Positions 11,640 to 21,868 of a DNA stretch of 64,000 bases are shown here, one piece after another. A model generated the notes under the pieces. That model was not told where the DNA came from and did not search any database. It saw only the letters and a program-made list of their open reading frames with translations. Origin of the DNA: Lytechinus pictus (taxonomy: Eukaryota; Echinodermata; Echinoidea; Temnopleuroida; Toxopneustidae); the NCBI RefSeq assembly GCF_037042905.1, contig NC_087261.1, positions 28,446,317-28,510,316 on the forward strand. Direction: 5' to 3'. Both the position numbers and the translations under genes were made by a program. The number at the start of each line of letters is the position of its first letter. The first letter of the stretch is position 1.

Positions 11640-11905
11640 AGGGACGGATCCAGGATTTCCCATATGGGGTCAGGTTTTTTTGTACATGAAAATTTTTTCA
11701 AGCCCCCCCCCCCCCCCACACAAAAAAAAAGGGTTTTCACTAAAAATCGAAGCAATTTTGTTCCAGGAAAAATTTGACAAGCAAGGAAAGGTCCTCACTT
11801 CCGTATGCGTGATATATTCCACTAATAAATGTTTTTTTGCTCTCAAAGGGAGGGGGCGGGGGGGGGGTGGGCACGGAACGGATGTGCCCTTAACTTGGTC
11901 TGCCA
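11640..11905 (+). mobile_element. GGATCCAGG family repeat
   Basis: It starts GACGGATCCAGGATTTCC and contains a C-run, an A-run, AAAAATTTGACAAGC and a G-run. Relatives: 29,660-29,800 (CCTAGGATTTTCCACAGGG ... AATTGACAAGC) and the inverse copy 48,482-48,692. The copy lies 22 bases inside intron 1 from the exon 1 donor of the MGAT4C-like gene. Confidence 0.6.
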
Positions 11906-11926
11906 ATGAATGAATTGCATACTTGC

Positions 11927-12022
11927 CTTGCAAATTGCACTGTTGTAGCACAAAAACACGACCAAGAACAATGATACCATTCCAACGACTAGAATAAACA
12001 ATTTCTTGATTTTGATTCCCAT
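11927..12022 (-). CDS. MGAT4C: MGAT4C-like gene: exon 1, signal-anchor
   Basis: ATG at 12,022 sits in a strong start context (TCCACCATGG). It opens 32 codons: a short basic tail (MGIKIKK) followed by a hydrophobic stretch of about 18 residues (LFILVVGMVSLFLVVFLC), the classic type II signal-anchor of a Golgi glycosyltransferase. The exon ends at AAG|GCAAGT, a consensus GC donor that keeps phase 0 with exon 2. The nearby GT (GCAA|GTATGC) would break the frame. The inferred spliced protein is 300 residues: about 6 cytosolic, one membrane segment, a short stem and a catalytic domain. A further stem exon between 9.65 and 11.9 kb cannot be excluded. A possible 5' UTR acceptor (CATCTACAG) lies near 12,091. 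Confidence 0.65.
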
Positions 12023-12504
12023 GGTGGAATCCACACCAATAAACTTCAATCTCTACTTTTCCAAACAATAAACTGGCAACGTTATCAATCCTGTAGATGT
12101 TTCGAAAACACACAGATAGTGAGTTAAACCTGTACAACTATTGTCCTCACTTTAAAAGTCCAATTGCAGTTATGATAATTTCCAAATATTTGTTACAGAG
12201 GGCACAATACATATTTATTCCGTATTCCATGGTATACCGTCTGAGAGAAACAACACCTGTATTGTTGTACAAAAATAATAACCTGTGGCGTAATGAGCCA
12301 AAAATTTTGAAGAGGCCAGACATGGCGGATGGAAATGAAATTTGCGAAAAAGAAAGATGCGAGCTAGCAAAGCGAGACGTTTTTTGTAAAAAAAAATCTA
12401 TATTTCATACATTTTTACATGTTATTGAATATTTTGCATCTCGATATATAGTATAATATTCCAGTCGTTCTTTCCAATTTATTTGCTTTTCTTTTATTTT
12501 CTTG

Positions 12505-12560
12505 GTCGTGAAACTATTTTTTTTTTTTTTTTGGGGGGGGGGGGTATGGCCCCAAACTGC
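12505..12560 (+). repeat. GTCGTGAAACT-polyT-polyG family copy
   Basis: CTTGGTCGTGAAACTA, then a T-run and a G-run, then TATGGCCCC. The same order occurs at 16,795 and, inverted, at 31,560, 32,100 and 17,000. Probably part of a dispersed element whose full ends I cannot place. Confidence 0.5.
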
Positions 12561-12698
12561 ATGCCAGTGTTACTCCCTACAATAGGCCTATTATAACCAA
12601 ATGATTTGCTATGACTGGATCTGCCATGACACGTGTGAATCATTTTATGCGCTTGTATCGCTTGTTCTTTTCTTCTTGAAAGCATGTATTGTTTTTGG

Positions 12699-13293
12699 CG
12701 CAGTCGCATTTCCCCGTCGGTTGCCGTACGGTGAGTCGAAAACAGCCGTTTTAATAAGCCTGTTCACGGTTGTAAACTGCGCACGAGCAGAAAAAGGTCA
12801 TTGGAGACAACCATGAAGGTGGCTTTCAAATTCACTGACATAGGCATTTGTGATTTGATGATTATTCATGTATTCCTTTCAAAATATTTATCACATCCAA
12901 GCTGAAGAGTAATAAATAGAGCCTTCATAATCACTGGTATTTGACAGTAGCCTAAACAATAGTCAAATGTGCCAAAGGCAGACAATAAAACAGATTTCCA
13001 AACTTTATCCCTGATGTACTATTCTAGTCACCTGGTCCATACAACGCCTTTTGTTCTTAGAATTTGAATACTCTACCGGTAAAGCTTACGCAACATCTAC
13101 ATTTGAAAATGATAGTGCTTATCCTAATGAAAAATCACAAAGGTCATTGGAGAAAAGTTGATCATGAGCTAACCGTGAACTGGCTTATTTTGTTTGGTAC
13201 CAGCTTCATAATTATGGGAGGTTTGAATAAAATTAGATAAAACGGCTGTTTTCGACTGGCCTTACGGCGGCCGAAGGGGAAATGTGACTGCAG
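12699..13293. mobile_element. MITE with about 60-bp inverted ends
   Basis: GCAGTCGCATTTCCCCGTCGG at 12,700-12,720 and GAGTCGAAAACAGCCGTTTTA (12,733-12,753) are mirrored at 13,232-13,291 (AAACGGCTGTTTTCGACTGG ... GGGGAAATGTGACTGC). Both inner flanks also carry AAAGGTCATTGGAGA. Length is about 595 bp, with no transposase. Confidence 0.7.
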
Positions 13294-13340
13294 CATTATC
13301 ACGTTTACAGTTCTATCCGACACCCATGTCTCATTCCAAC

Positions 13341-13412
13341 TCTCTCTCTCTTTCCCCCTCTCTCACTTTCTTTCTCTCTCTTCGTCCTCCTCTCTCTCTC
13401 TCTCCATCTATC
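13341..13412. repeat. Polypyrimidine (CT)n microsatellite
   Basis: Interrupted CT repeats with occasional TTT and CCC, on the plus strand. Confidence 0.85.
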
Positions 13413-13720
13413 TAGCAGTCTAGAATACTGTGTCAGTATTGCAAAATTAGAATATCATTGTTAAAATGCCATAATCTTTGCTTGCTCGCTTCGCTTGTTC
13501 CAAGCTGTTTGGAAATTGTATCACATACGCCACGTTGTTTTACACATCCCCTCACAATATTTGGATCATCACGCAACTCTACCCCAAACCAACAATAAGT
13601 CACCAAAAAGGTGAATTTTTGAAATTTTATTGAGCTTGAATCTACACACTATATAAGCGTTAAAATAACATTTAAAGCTGGTCAACATTAATAAAAAATA
13701 ACCCTGACATTTTATTGAAT

Positions 13721-13905
13721 GGTTCGTGTGATCTAGTGGTTACAGCATTGGACTGATAATCGCAAGGTTGTGAGGTCGAATCCCTACTCTGCCATAAGAT
13801 TGTCTCCACTTTGATTTTTTTTTAAAGCCCGAGAGTAATATCTGTCGTCTATAAGGTCAGCCACTAGGACCGATTGAACTAGACGTAAAATGCTTCCTCG
13901 GTAAT
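13721..13905 (+). mobile_element. tRNA-derived SINE (Ile-like head)
   Basis: The head GTGATCTAGTGGTTACAGC (A box) and GAGGTCGAATCCCTAC (B box) flank an anticodon-like loop CTGATAA (GAT, Ile-like), but the anticodon stem is mismatched. A T-run and a short body (AGGTCAGCCACTAGG) follow. No intact tRNA cloverleaf can be drawn, so this is a retroposon, not a tRNA gene. Confidence 0.6.
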
Positions 13906-13974
13906 TGGTTATACTATTTACTATTTATACTAATTACTATTTTTATTTGTTATTATCTTTATTATTATTTTACA

Positions 13975-14195
13975 GAGAATCTTCTCGAGACAACATCGGA
14001 ATATCTTGACTCTGGACAACGACATATTTGCAATTGTTCGTAAGGTGCAAATCTTCGGATGGTCTGCTGTCCCAGTCCACCAATTTTCGACAAAAGTATC
14101 TACATTGTGATTTTAATTGCATTTTCATAGGAATCGATGCGTTGTAGAGAGTTTTCCCGTAGTAAACAGTCAGTCCGCAAGCCCTGAAAAAGTAG
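13975..14195 (+). repeat. Dispersed repeat, single arm of the 2,320-2,640 family
   Basis: It contains GGATGGTCTGCTGTCCCAGT, TTTTCGACAAAAG and GCGTTGTAGAGAG, matching the inverse arm at 2,333-2,470 and the copy at 51,590-51,812. Confidence 0.55.
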
Positions 14196-14556
14196 CTTCT
14201 TTTATCCAAGTGATATTCATGACAAGAGGGTTTTTGCATAGTTAATGAGCTTGGTGCGAACCAAAACACCTCTTTTTATTCGGCCATTGCTGCTCTAAAT
14301 ATTGACCAAATTTCATGTTTTTGGTATCTTTGTAAAGAAGAAGAATCATTCTTGTAGGTCATGTGTTTGGATTTTTAAAAGAATGTTGTAATATAGAAAA
14401 AACTTTTGATCTAAAACATGAAACAAAATATTTTTTTCATGCAACAAAAGTTGTTGTTTTCACACTTAATTTCTGTTTCGGCACAAATGATTTTTAAATC
14501 ATGATAAAGCTGAAGATCTAAGCTTTAATATGATATAATTTTTATAAGAAGATGTA

Positions 14557-14853
14557 TTTTAGATGGGTCAGCAGCCAGCTTTTCATAGGCCAAGTACATT
14601 TTGCAGCTCAAAAACAAGAATACTGCGCTCTGATTGGTCATAGACCACACACCCACGCAAATTCCAATGTTCCCCACACTGGGCCTCTGCAAGGTCACAC
14701 TCACCATGTGGTAATCTCTTCAAATTACCCGCGCCTGTTTGTTTTGAAAACAGTATTCAGCCAATCAGAACTCTGGATTTTATGTTACTCAGAAATTTCA
14801 GAAATCTCGTCTTGCATCTTGATGGAAATAACTGGCTGCTGACCCATCTAAAA
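14557..14853. mobile_element. MITE, TTTTAGATGGGTCAGCAGCC ends
   Basis: TTTTAGATGGGTCAGCAGCC at 14,557 is exactly mirrored by its complement ending at 14,853. A second inner inverted pair (CTCTGATTGGTCA / CAGCCAATCAGA) supports a fold-back structure. Length 297 bp, non-coding. Confidence 0.85.
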
Positions 14854-15535
14854 GATGCCACATATCAAGAGTGACATTGTAAGAAAGTATAGAGTTTGAG
14901 CTTTCTGATGATATAAATAATGTTGGTGCCTAAAACACAAAATGTTGCACAATTTGCAAGTGAAAACAGAGGAAGAAAATTCTGTTTGATGCATCTTTTC
15001 AGGTAAAAAATTCACTTATTTATCAAAATATTTCATTCAAAAGAAATGACCAATATAAAAGGGTAACATTTACTCTTGCCCATGGTACAAAAATAATCAA
15101 TATTACTCAAGGAGAAAGTGGTTAAATTCTTTGAGAAAGAAAGTCTCACAATTCACGAGATTTTACAGGGACATGAATTCAGCCACGAGAGGACTTGGAT
15201 AAATCTTGCTCAGTTGCTCATTAACACAGGGGCTTGCGGACTGACTGTAAATGCGAAAGTCTCTATTGTTGGTTTTGGGGTGGTTGCATGGCCGACCCGC
15301 ATTAAGAGGTAATTCGCAAGCACATATTGAAATAACAGATGACACTGGCAATTCACACGTTAAACATAGGACAATAATGGTAACCATGGAAACACTAAGG
15401 AGACACAATAATAATGTGATATATAGAATCTGGAACACTGTTGGAACAAAGAAGTTGTTTCCTCTGCAATCAGCGTGTTGAAGCCACCTGTTAGATCTCA
15501 TAGACAATGGATACGTTGTTGCTCGGGTTTATTTT

Positions 15536-15872
15536 CAATTGGTCTAATGCCAATTCGTCCAATTACTAACTCGTCTGCTATCATTTGGTCTACCATCATT
15601 TTGTCCACTATCCACATGGTCTAAATGCCATTTCTTCCACTCATCAATTGGGCGAAATGAATCAAAATAAAACCAACTTGTTGTAAGACGAAATGGTCAT
15701 GTAGATGAACTGGTGATTAGACGAAGTCATGATTGGACCAAAGGGTTATTGGACCAAACGGTTGTTAGACGAAATGTTGGACATGCAGACTGGCAATAGA
15801 CTAAAATAATGAAGGTAGACAATGTGATGAGTGGACGAGTCGGCAGTAGACGAATTGGCAATTTACCGTTGC
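15536..15872. repeat. Second degenerate GTCTAAT/GTCCA repeat locus
   Basis: Words ATTGGTCTAATGCCAATTCG, CATTTGGTCTACC and CCACATGGTCTAAATGCCA, then the complements TTAGACGAAATG, GAGTGGACGAG and TAGACGAATTGGCAATTTACC. Both loci share the tip sequence GGCAATTTACC / GGTAAATTGCC, which may mark an element end. Confidence 0.7.
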
Positions 15873-15937
15873 TCGCACTTGGCCCAATTTTTACTGTATA
15901 CTAATTATCATCTATATACCGTCACCATTTGTCTATT

Positions 15938-16540
15938 AAAGGGGAATCCAACCCAAATGAAAACTTGTTTTTATAAGGAAAAGAAAAATCGGACAAGTTG
16001 ATAGGTGAAAGTTTGAACAATATTGGACAAACAACAAGAAAGTTATGAATTTTTGAAAGGTGTAAATATTGGTAATCACTATACCCATAGAGAATTCAAA
16101 TTGGCCGCATATGGGATGTCATAGTGATGTAAGGCAAGGACTACTCTTTCACGTACTCCAATACATATTATGGCTAAAATGTCATTTTTCCTGAAAGTCT
16201 TATTTCAAATTGTATTTTTCTTTCATGAGGACATAAACCAATATACTACCTGGGTTACATTTATATTATACTGCCCCAGGGGAATGGGTACTTAGGAGAA
16301 AACCACAAATCCTTGATAATAAAGTACATGGCCTATGGGAAAGTTGCCCTTGCCTTTCTTGTCATAATTTACTTCCCCAGTTGCCAATTTGAAATCTACA
16401 TAGTATTAGTGATCTAAATTTTAAAACAGCTATAACTTTCTTATTGCTTGTCCGATTTCTTTCAAACTTTCACCATTCTGTTAAATTTATTATTCTCCTT
16501 CCCAACACAGCATTTTATGGCCAAGGCTGGATTCCCCTTT
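15938..16540. mobile_element. MITE, AAAGGGGAATCCA ends
   Basis: AAAGGGGAATCCAACCC at 15,938 is mirrored by GGCTGGATTCCCCTTT at 16,525-16,540. Inner blocks GAAAGTTTGAA, AAGAAAGTTAT and TCGGACAAG are mirrored by CTTTCAAACTTTC, ATAACTTTCTT and CTTGTCCGA. Length about 600 bp, no open frame of note. Confidence 0.8.
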
Positions 16541-16779
16541 TTAACTAGAATTTTAAACCACACTATAGCCGCCTGTGTAGGAGAAATAAAAAAATAAAAA
16601 AAAATAAAAAAAAAAGCTAGAGAGCCCCTCCAAAGAGGCGGATTTCATGTGTTTACACCATCAGTGGTGTAAACATCATCTTACAAATCACATGGGGGGG
16701 GGGAGAGTTTTCTTTTTACCTTTTTTAATTCAAAATTTTAAGTTTTGGATAGATTGAATTAAATTTCCTATTCCTTTTC

Positions 16780-17105
16780 GTAAATTTTATGTCTTCGTCG
16801 TGAAACTTTTTTTATTGGGGGTGGTATTGCCCACAAGCGGAAGCCCCCCCCCCCCCCATCTATACGCCATTTATGAATACATTGGTATGAGAATATTCAA
16901 TAAATGATGTGTACTAATTTAATTATCCGTGTGCTTGATTAATCTTGAAACCTTCCTGGAGGTGTGTTTGACAAATGAACAGAAGCGTATAGATGGAGGG
17001 GGGGGGGGGGGCTTGGTCTATTCCCACAAAATAATGGCTTACGACCACGAAAAAGGAGTTTAAAAAAGAAAACAAAACGACAGGAAAAAAGGTGAAATAT
17101 GTATA
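16780..17105. repeat. Inverted pair of polyT/polyG family copies
   Basis: 16,790-16,870 reads GTCGTGAAACT...GGAAGC, C-run, ATCTATACGCC. 16,982-17,105 carries the complement (GCGTATAGATGG, G-run, GCTTGGTC ... ACGACCACGA). The two copies lie head to head with about 110 bp between, either two insertions or the two ends of one element. Confidence 0.5.
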
Positions 17106-17278
17106 TATACATTTCTAAACGCATGAATTGTCAAAATCATTTGGGAAACTAGCTTTTCTTATTCAACATTGAAAGTAAAAAATTGCTCGATCGGAAAAAG
17201 AAATGTAACCCCTTAAACCTACACAATGTTTGGTACCTCTAAATATTTGGCTCAATATGCCAATGCTATAATGCACAA

Positions 17279-18064
17279 AGTTGGCTCCAAACTAGTCCAG
17301 ATTGGACCTTGGTGTTTGGAAGTTCACTTTCCCAAAGCTGTTCAGACCGGCAGAGATAGCGCGATCTAGCGCGCGCTAGATCGCACCTCTTGAGCACCTC
17401 TTGGGGGTGGTCCACGAGAGATAGCGCGGTCTAGCGCGCGCTAGATCGCGCTATCTCTGCCGGTGTGAACCCGAGCTACGATAGCACGCCGGAAGTCATC
17501 GTTCTACACGCGGGGAATTTTATACTCATTCTATTTTGGTGCGATCTAGAATCTAGATTAATCAAATTAGAAATACATGCACAATGTATACAACGCCATG
17601 AAATAAACGTAGGCCGGCTAGCATAATAGGCACAGCGATATCGAGCTCTCAACTAACTAGTACGGGTTCGTAATAGCGCGCGAAATCTTTGACCGCTCTG
17701 ACCTCATGACGTCACGCGTCATGGCAACAGGACCTCTCAAAAAAGGGGGTGCTACGATAGACCGCGCTATCTCACTGCGGTGTGAATCCGGCGAATGCCA
17801 ATGGGCGGACCGTGGATCGCGCTACGATAGCGCGATCCACGGTCCGCCCACGGTCCCCCCTTGCGGTGTGAACAGCCTACACCGCAAGGGGGGGCCGTGG
17901 GCTCATAGAGGGCTCATGTCTCACAATCTCTAATCAGCGCCAATCCACTAAGATGCGTGGATTGGCGCTGATTAGAGATTGGGGGACACGTGCCCTCTAT
18001 GTTAGCTTTGGGAAAGGGAACTTCCAAACACCAAGGCCCAATCTGGACTAGTTCCAAACTTGCT
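17279..18064. mobile_element. GC-rich fold-back element with hairpins stacked inside
   Basis: About 60-bp ends (AACTAGTCCAGATTGG, TTGGTGTTTGGAAGTT, TTTCCCAAAGCT at 17,290-17,340) are mirrored at 18,001-18,064. Inside are at least four further hairpins. One is at 17,348-17,463, with GAGATAGCGCG arms and TAGCGCGCGCTA cores. A perfect 22-bp stem with a 5-base loop lies at 17,802-17,850. A third is at 17,847-17,901. A perfect 25-bp stem with an 8-base loop lies at 17,924-17,981. No transposase is present. Short frames across it only reflect the hairpins. Confidence 0.85.
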
Positions 18065-18161
18065 TAACCTTCTTTCAAAGGAGGCCGGATCCTTTAATGC
18101 CTGTTTTTAGTTTCGATGACCCTCTCCCCGTGATGAATGTAACGATTCCAATTTATTACTA

Positions 18162-19789
18162 CACTGTTCGTCATAAAGGTGGAATATTTTTTTTTCACCA
18201 AATTTTCACAGCGTAATTATTACAACATGATTTGAATATGGCATTTATGGTGCATGATAACCACTTTACTTTATTATTCTGCTTTTTACACACGTTTTAC
18301 AGTGATATTTTACAAGTTTATTTTCTAAGCGATGGATGTCATGAGCATAGAACAACAATGACGACAATATACAGTAAATTAAAGGATCATGAGATATTTA
18401 TTTTCAATCTCTCTCAGTTTTCCAGATGACTTCTTTTTTGTGATTTCATGGACAAATTTGCATCAAACTTGAGTCATTGTTCTTACTCAGTCACTAGTAT
18501 CGGGTATGTCCACCCCTGGCACGAACCAGCGCATGCAGACGTCGTGGCATGCTGTCCACTAGCTTGTTGATGACGTCAACAGGCATAGCGTCCCATTCTT
18601 CCCTCAGAGCATCTGCCAACTCCTGCAGATTTTGAGGAATGACCTCTCTGTCGTTGATGGCTCGGCCGAGGGTATCCCATGCATGCTCTATGGGGTTCAT
18701 ATCCGGCGAACAAGCTGGCCATGGCAACTGTACGACGCCCTCTGCCTCCAGGAATTCCCTTACTGCAGCGGCCCTGTGCGGTCTAGCGTTGTCATCCTGC
18801 AGTCGGAAATTGTGCCCATGCACTCGTCTTGCATATGGAAGACAGTGGAACTCCAAGATATCCCTGTAGGCGGCGGCGTTGACGTTTCCGTCCGGAACCA
18901 CCAGTGGCGTTTTCCCTCCATAATGGATACCGGCCCATATCATCACTGAGCCACCTCCGCCTTAAATGGTCTCGTGGATACATTCATCGCGAAGGTTTTC
19001 CCCGGCTAATCGACGAACTTGTTGTCTCCCATCCTTTCGGTCAAGGATGAACCGGCTCTCGTCCGTGAAGACCACATGTTGCCAATGTCCTGGATGAAGC
19101 CTTCTGTGCTCCCTAGCCCAAAGAAGACGAGCTACTCTGTGGCGAACAGACAGGCGTGGACATTTGGTCAACCGTCGTGCTCGGTAACCATGTTGGATCA
19201 ATCTGCGATTAACGGTTGACCGGGAAACGTTGATCCCATGAGATCCTCCACAAGCGACGAAGACGGCTCGTGGGCAATTTCCGGTTTCTGCGGCTGAAAT
19301 TCAACAGTTGGCGATCATCTCTTCTTGTGGTCAATCTGGGACGTCCTGGAGATTTCCGTGGCCGCACATTCCCCGCCTCACGTTGACGTTTCAGGATCTT
19401 AGAGACTGCACTCTGTGATATCCCTAGGACTTCTGCGATATCAGTCTGCTTGTAGCCCTCCTGTCGCAGTGCTATCACTCTCTCGCGTGTTGCTGTTGCC
19501 GTTGGACCAGGCATAGTCCAGTGAACGGCTCTACCGATTTTTATTTCAAACGGTACAAGGAACTCGAAAAAATGCAACCTTTTTATACACAGTGCTAAAT
19601 CAGGGAAATCTACAACAAAAGAATTTATTACGTAATCCAAATTTCTCATGTTATAATGTCACCTGTGTAATGGGGAAACATTATGTAATCACTCAATTAC
19701 CATTTTGTCTACGCGTAGCCTTTCAAATACCAACAATATTGTCGATTTTTATGCAAAAATATTTTATTCAACCTTTATGACCAACAGTG
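18162..19789 (-). mobile_element. Tc1/mariner element, 1,628 bp, TA target site
   Basis: CACTGTTCGTCATAAAGG at 18,162 and CCTTTATGACCAACAGTG ending at 19,789 form the inverted ends. The outer bases on both sides are TA (18,160-18,161 and 19,790-19,791), the Tc1/mariner target duplication. The transposase gene runs on the minus strand. Ends and target site are preserved although the gene is not. Confidence 0.93.
18494..19514 (-). pseudogene. Tc1-type DD34E transposase, inactivated
   Basis: ATG at 19,514 (MPGPTATATRERV) starts an N-terminal helix-turn-helix region (ALRQEGYKQTDIAEVLGISQ, SAVSKILKRQ) followed by the basic GRPR hook. The catalytic part contains HVVFTDESRF (first Asp), DDNARPHRA (second Asp) and SPDMNPIEHAWD (Glu), with 34 residues between the second Asp and Glu, which defines DD34E Tc1 enzymes. 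Two lesions inactivate it. A one-base frameshift lies near 19,240-19,265, since the frame ending ...VNR stops at 19,209 while the GINVSRSTVN-type sequence continues one frame over. An in-frame TAA lies at 18,962-18,964, just before GGGGSVMIWAG. Total length is otherwise normal, about 340 codons, ending at 18,494. Plus-strand frames here are shadows. Confidence 0.93.
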
Positions 19790-19995
19790 TACATTAAACA
19801 AATATGAAGTTTTAAGCCATGAAACAATCATTGTGAAGGACGTGAAATAGGTATTTGTTTTATTGAATGAAAATGTTTTTATCTATTACGTGCTAGCTGT
19901 TTGCATGGTTAGGGAGGAGCTGGCCCGTAATACTCTACTGCGTGCGTGGTAAAACCATGAGTTTCAAAATAAAAAACAATAATTGAGGATGACTT

Positions 19996-21182
19996 AGGGT
20001 TTTTTGCATGTGTATCTTGAATCATCATTGTAATGATGATTGTAATTCGTCTTTAGAATCATCGGACCTTTCACACGGAAAATTCGTACCGTAATTTCAG
20101 TGAAACTTAACTGGAATTCACCTCCAGAGTAGAATTGGAATTCGTGATTGTGATTAGCGTTCGTGATTCTAGTTTGGTTTCACACGTGCTAAAAATTCGT
20201 CATTAGCCTTATTTTTCACTGGAATCATTATTCAAATTACGATTTTTTTTTTTACCGTGTGAAAAGGCGGTTAGAAAAGGTAATTTTTTTAATGGTAATA
20301 ATGGCGACTTTATGTGCTCCTATTGTCGGAAAAAAAAAACAAGTCATCATATTCCAGGTGAGAAGTCTCTATAAGCGAAAAAGAGTTTGACACTTTGGGC
20401 CTTTTCACACGTCAATCTTGAATCATCATTGTAATGATGATTGCTATTGTTATCGTGACTGTGGTTAGCGTTCGTGATTCTAATCATGTTCTAGTTTGGT
20501 TTCACACGTGCTAAATATTCGTCATTAGCCTTATTTTCACTGGAATCATCATTCTAATTACGATTTGTTTACCGTGTGAAAGGGCGATTAGGGCCTTTTC
20601 ACATGTAAATCTTGAATCATCATTGTAATCATGATTGCATTTCGTCTTTAGAATCATCGGACCTTCCACTTGGAAATTCGTACCGTAATTTGAGTGAAAC
20701 TGAATTGGAATTCACCTCCGGAGTAGAATTTGAATTTGTGATTGTAATTAGCGTTCGTGAGTCTAGTTTGGTTTCACACGTGCTAAAGATTCGTCATTAG
20801 CCTTATTTTTTACTGGAATCATTATTCAAATTACGATTATTTACCGTGTGATAGTAGAGTTAGAAAAGATGATTTTTTTAATGGTAATAATGGCGACTTC
20901 ATGTGCTCCTATTGTCTAAAAAAAACCACAAGTCATCAAATTCCAGGTGAGAAGTCTCTATAAGCAAAGGACGGTTGGCACCTTGGGCCTTTTCACACCT
21001 GCATCTTGAATCATCATTGTAATGATGATTGCTATTGTTATCGTGACTGTGAATAGCGTTCGTGATTCTAATCATGTTCTAGTTTGGTTTCACACGTGCT
21101 AAATATTCGTCATTAATGAGCCGTATTTTTCTCTGGAATCATCATACAAATTACGATTTTTACCGTGTGAAAGGGCGGTTAG
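19996..21182 (+). repeat. 594-bp tandem duplication built from CTTTTCACACG MITEs
   Basis: Unit 1 (19,996-20,589) and unit 2 (20,590-21,182) have the same order. First comes a long MITE copy beginning CTTGAATCATCATTGTAATG and ending ACCGTGTGA. Next is a spacer of about 115 bp (AATGGTAATAATGGCGACTT, CCAGGTGAGAAGTCTCTATA). Last is a shorter MITE copy with GATTGCTATTGTTATCGTGA. The spacer is shared and the units are closely similar, so the block was duplicated as a whole after the two MITEs had become neighbours. Confidence 0.88.
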
Positions 21183-21379
21183 TCATTATTCTGAAATATA
21201 TATTTTCTTTCTTCATGCTAATATTCAGATATTAAAGAGCTACCCCGACGACGACTACTATCTGGTTGTTTTTATCGAAACGTAGAATTACCATTCTAAA
21301 CTCCTGCTTCGGCATGATTCCCGACAGTGGATAAAACTATTTCAACCTCTGTTTTACAGCACCCTACATATACAGAATA

Positions 21380-21692
21380 AGGCCCGTATTCTGAAGTCAG
21401 GTTTAACTTAGACCACGGTCTAACTCTGTGCTAAAAATATGGGAAGCCAAAAGTTTAAAAAATTGTATTAAGTTGTATGTTTTTTATGTTTACTGTGCTC
21501 TTTCCTGATTCATTGATGGTCAATACAATCATCTATTCATACTTCCTACACAATTATGAATGATATGAGAGCCAAATGAGCTGAAATGTAATATATCTAC
21601 TGTTAGTGATTTATGTAACAATTGGCTATCCGTATTTAAACCGCACCTTTAAACCTGAGTTTAAGTTAAACCCGACTTCAGAATACGGGCCC
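21380..21692. mobile_element. MITE, GGCCCGTATTCTGAAGTC ends (copy 1)
   Basis: GGCCCGTATTCTGAAGTCAG at 21,381 is mirrored by GACTTCAGAATACGGGCC ending at 21,692. Inner ends GGTTTAACTTAGACC and AAACCTGAGTTTAAGTTAAA also pair. Related copies are at 54,257-54,560 and, diverged, 41,305-41,600, with a single end at 21,822-21,868. Confidence 0.9.
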
Positions 21693-21821
21693 TTAGAGTT
21701 TATTCTGTTAAATGTATTTGTTGATTTAATCCAAAGATCCCACCCCAAGCTTTGCTATATTGGTTGCTACAAAGTCTGTCATATCAAGGAGTTACCAGCT
21801 GGTGACTCCTTGATCATAAAA

Positions 21822-21868
21822 CTTTAGAGTTAAGTTTTAATCAAACCCGAGTTCAGAATATGGACCAT
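21822..21868 (-). mobile_element. Single end of the GGCCCGTATTCTGAAGTC MITE
   Basis: GTTAAGTTTTAATCAAACCC followed by GAGTTCAGAATATGGACC is a decayed version of the right end of the MITE at 21,380-21,692. Confidence 0.55.

Noticed and set aside
18632-18949. Plus-strand frames of 76-105 residues
   Set aside because: They are antisense shadows of the Tc1 transposase on the minus strand.
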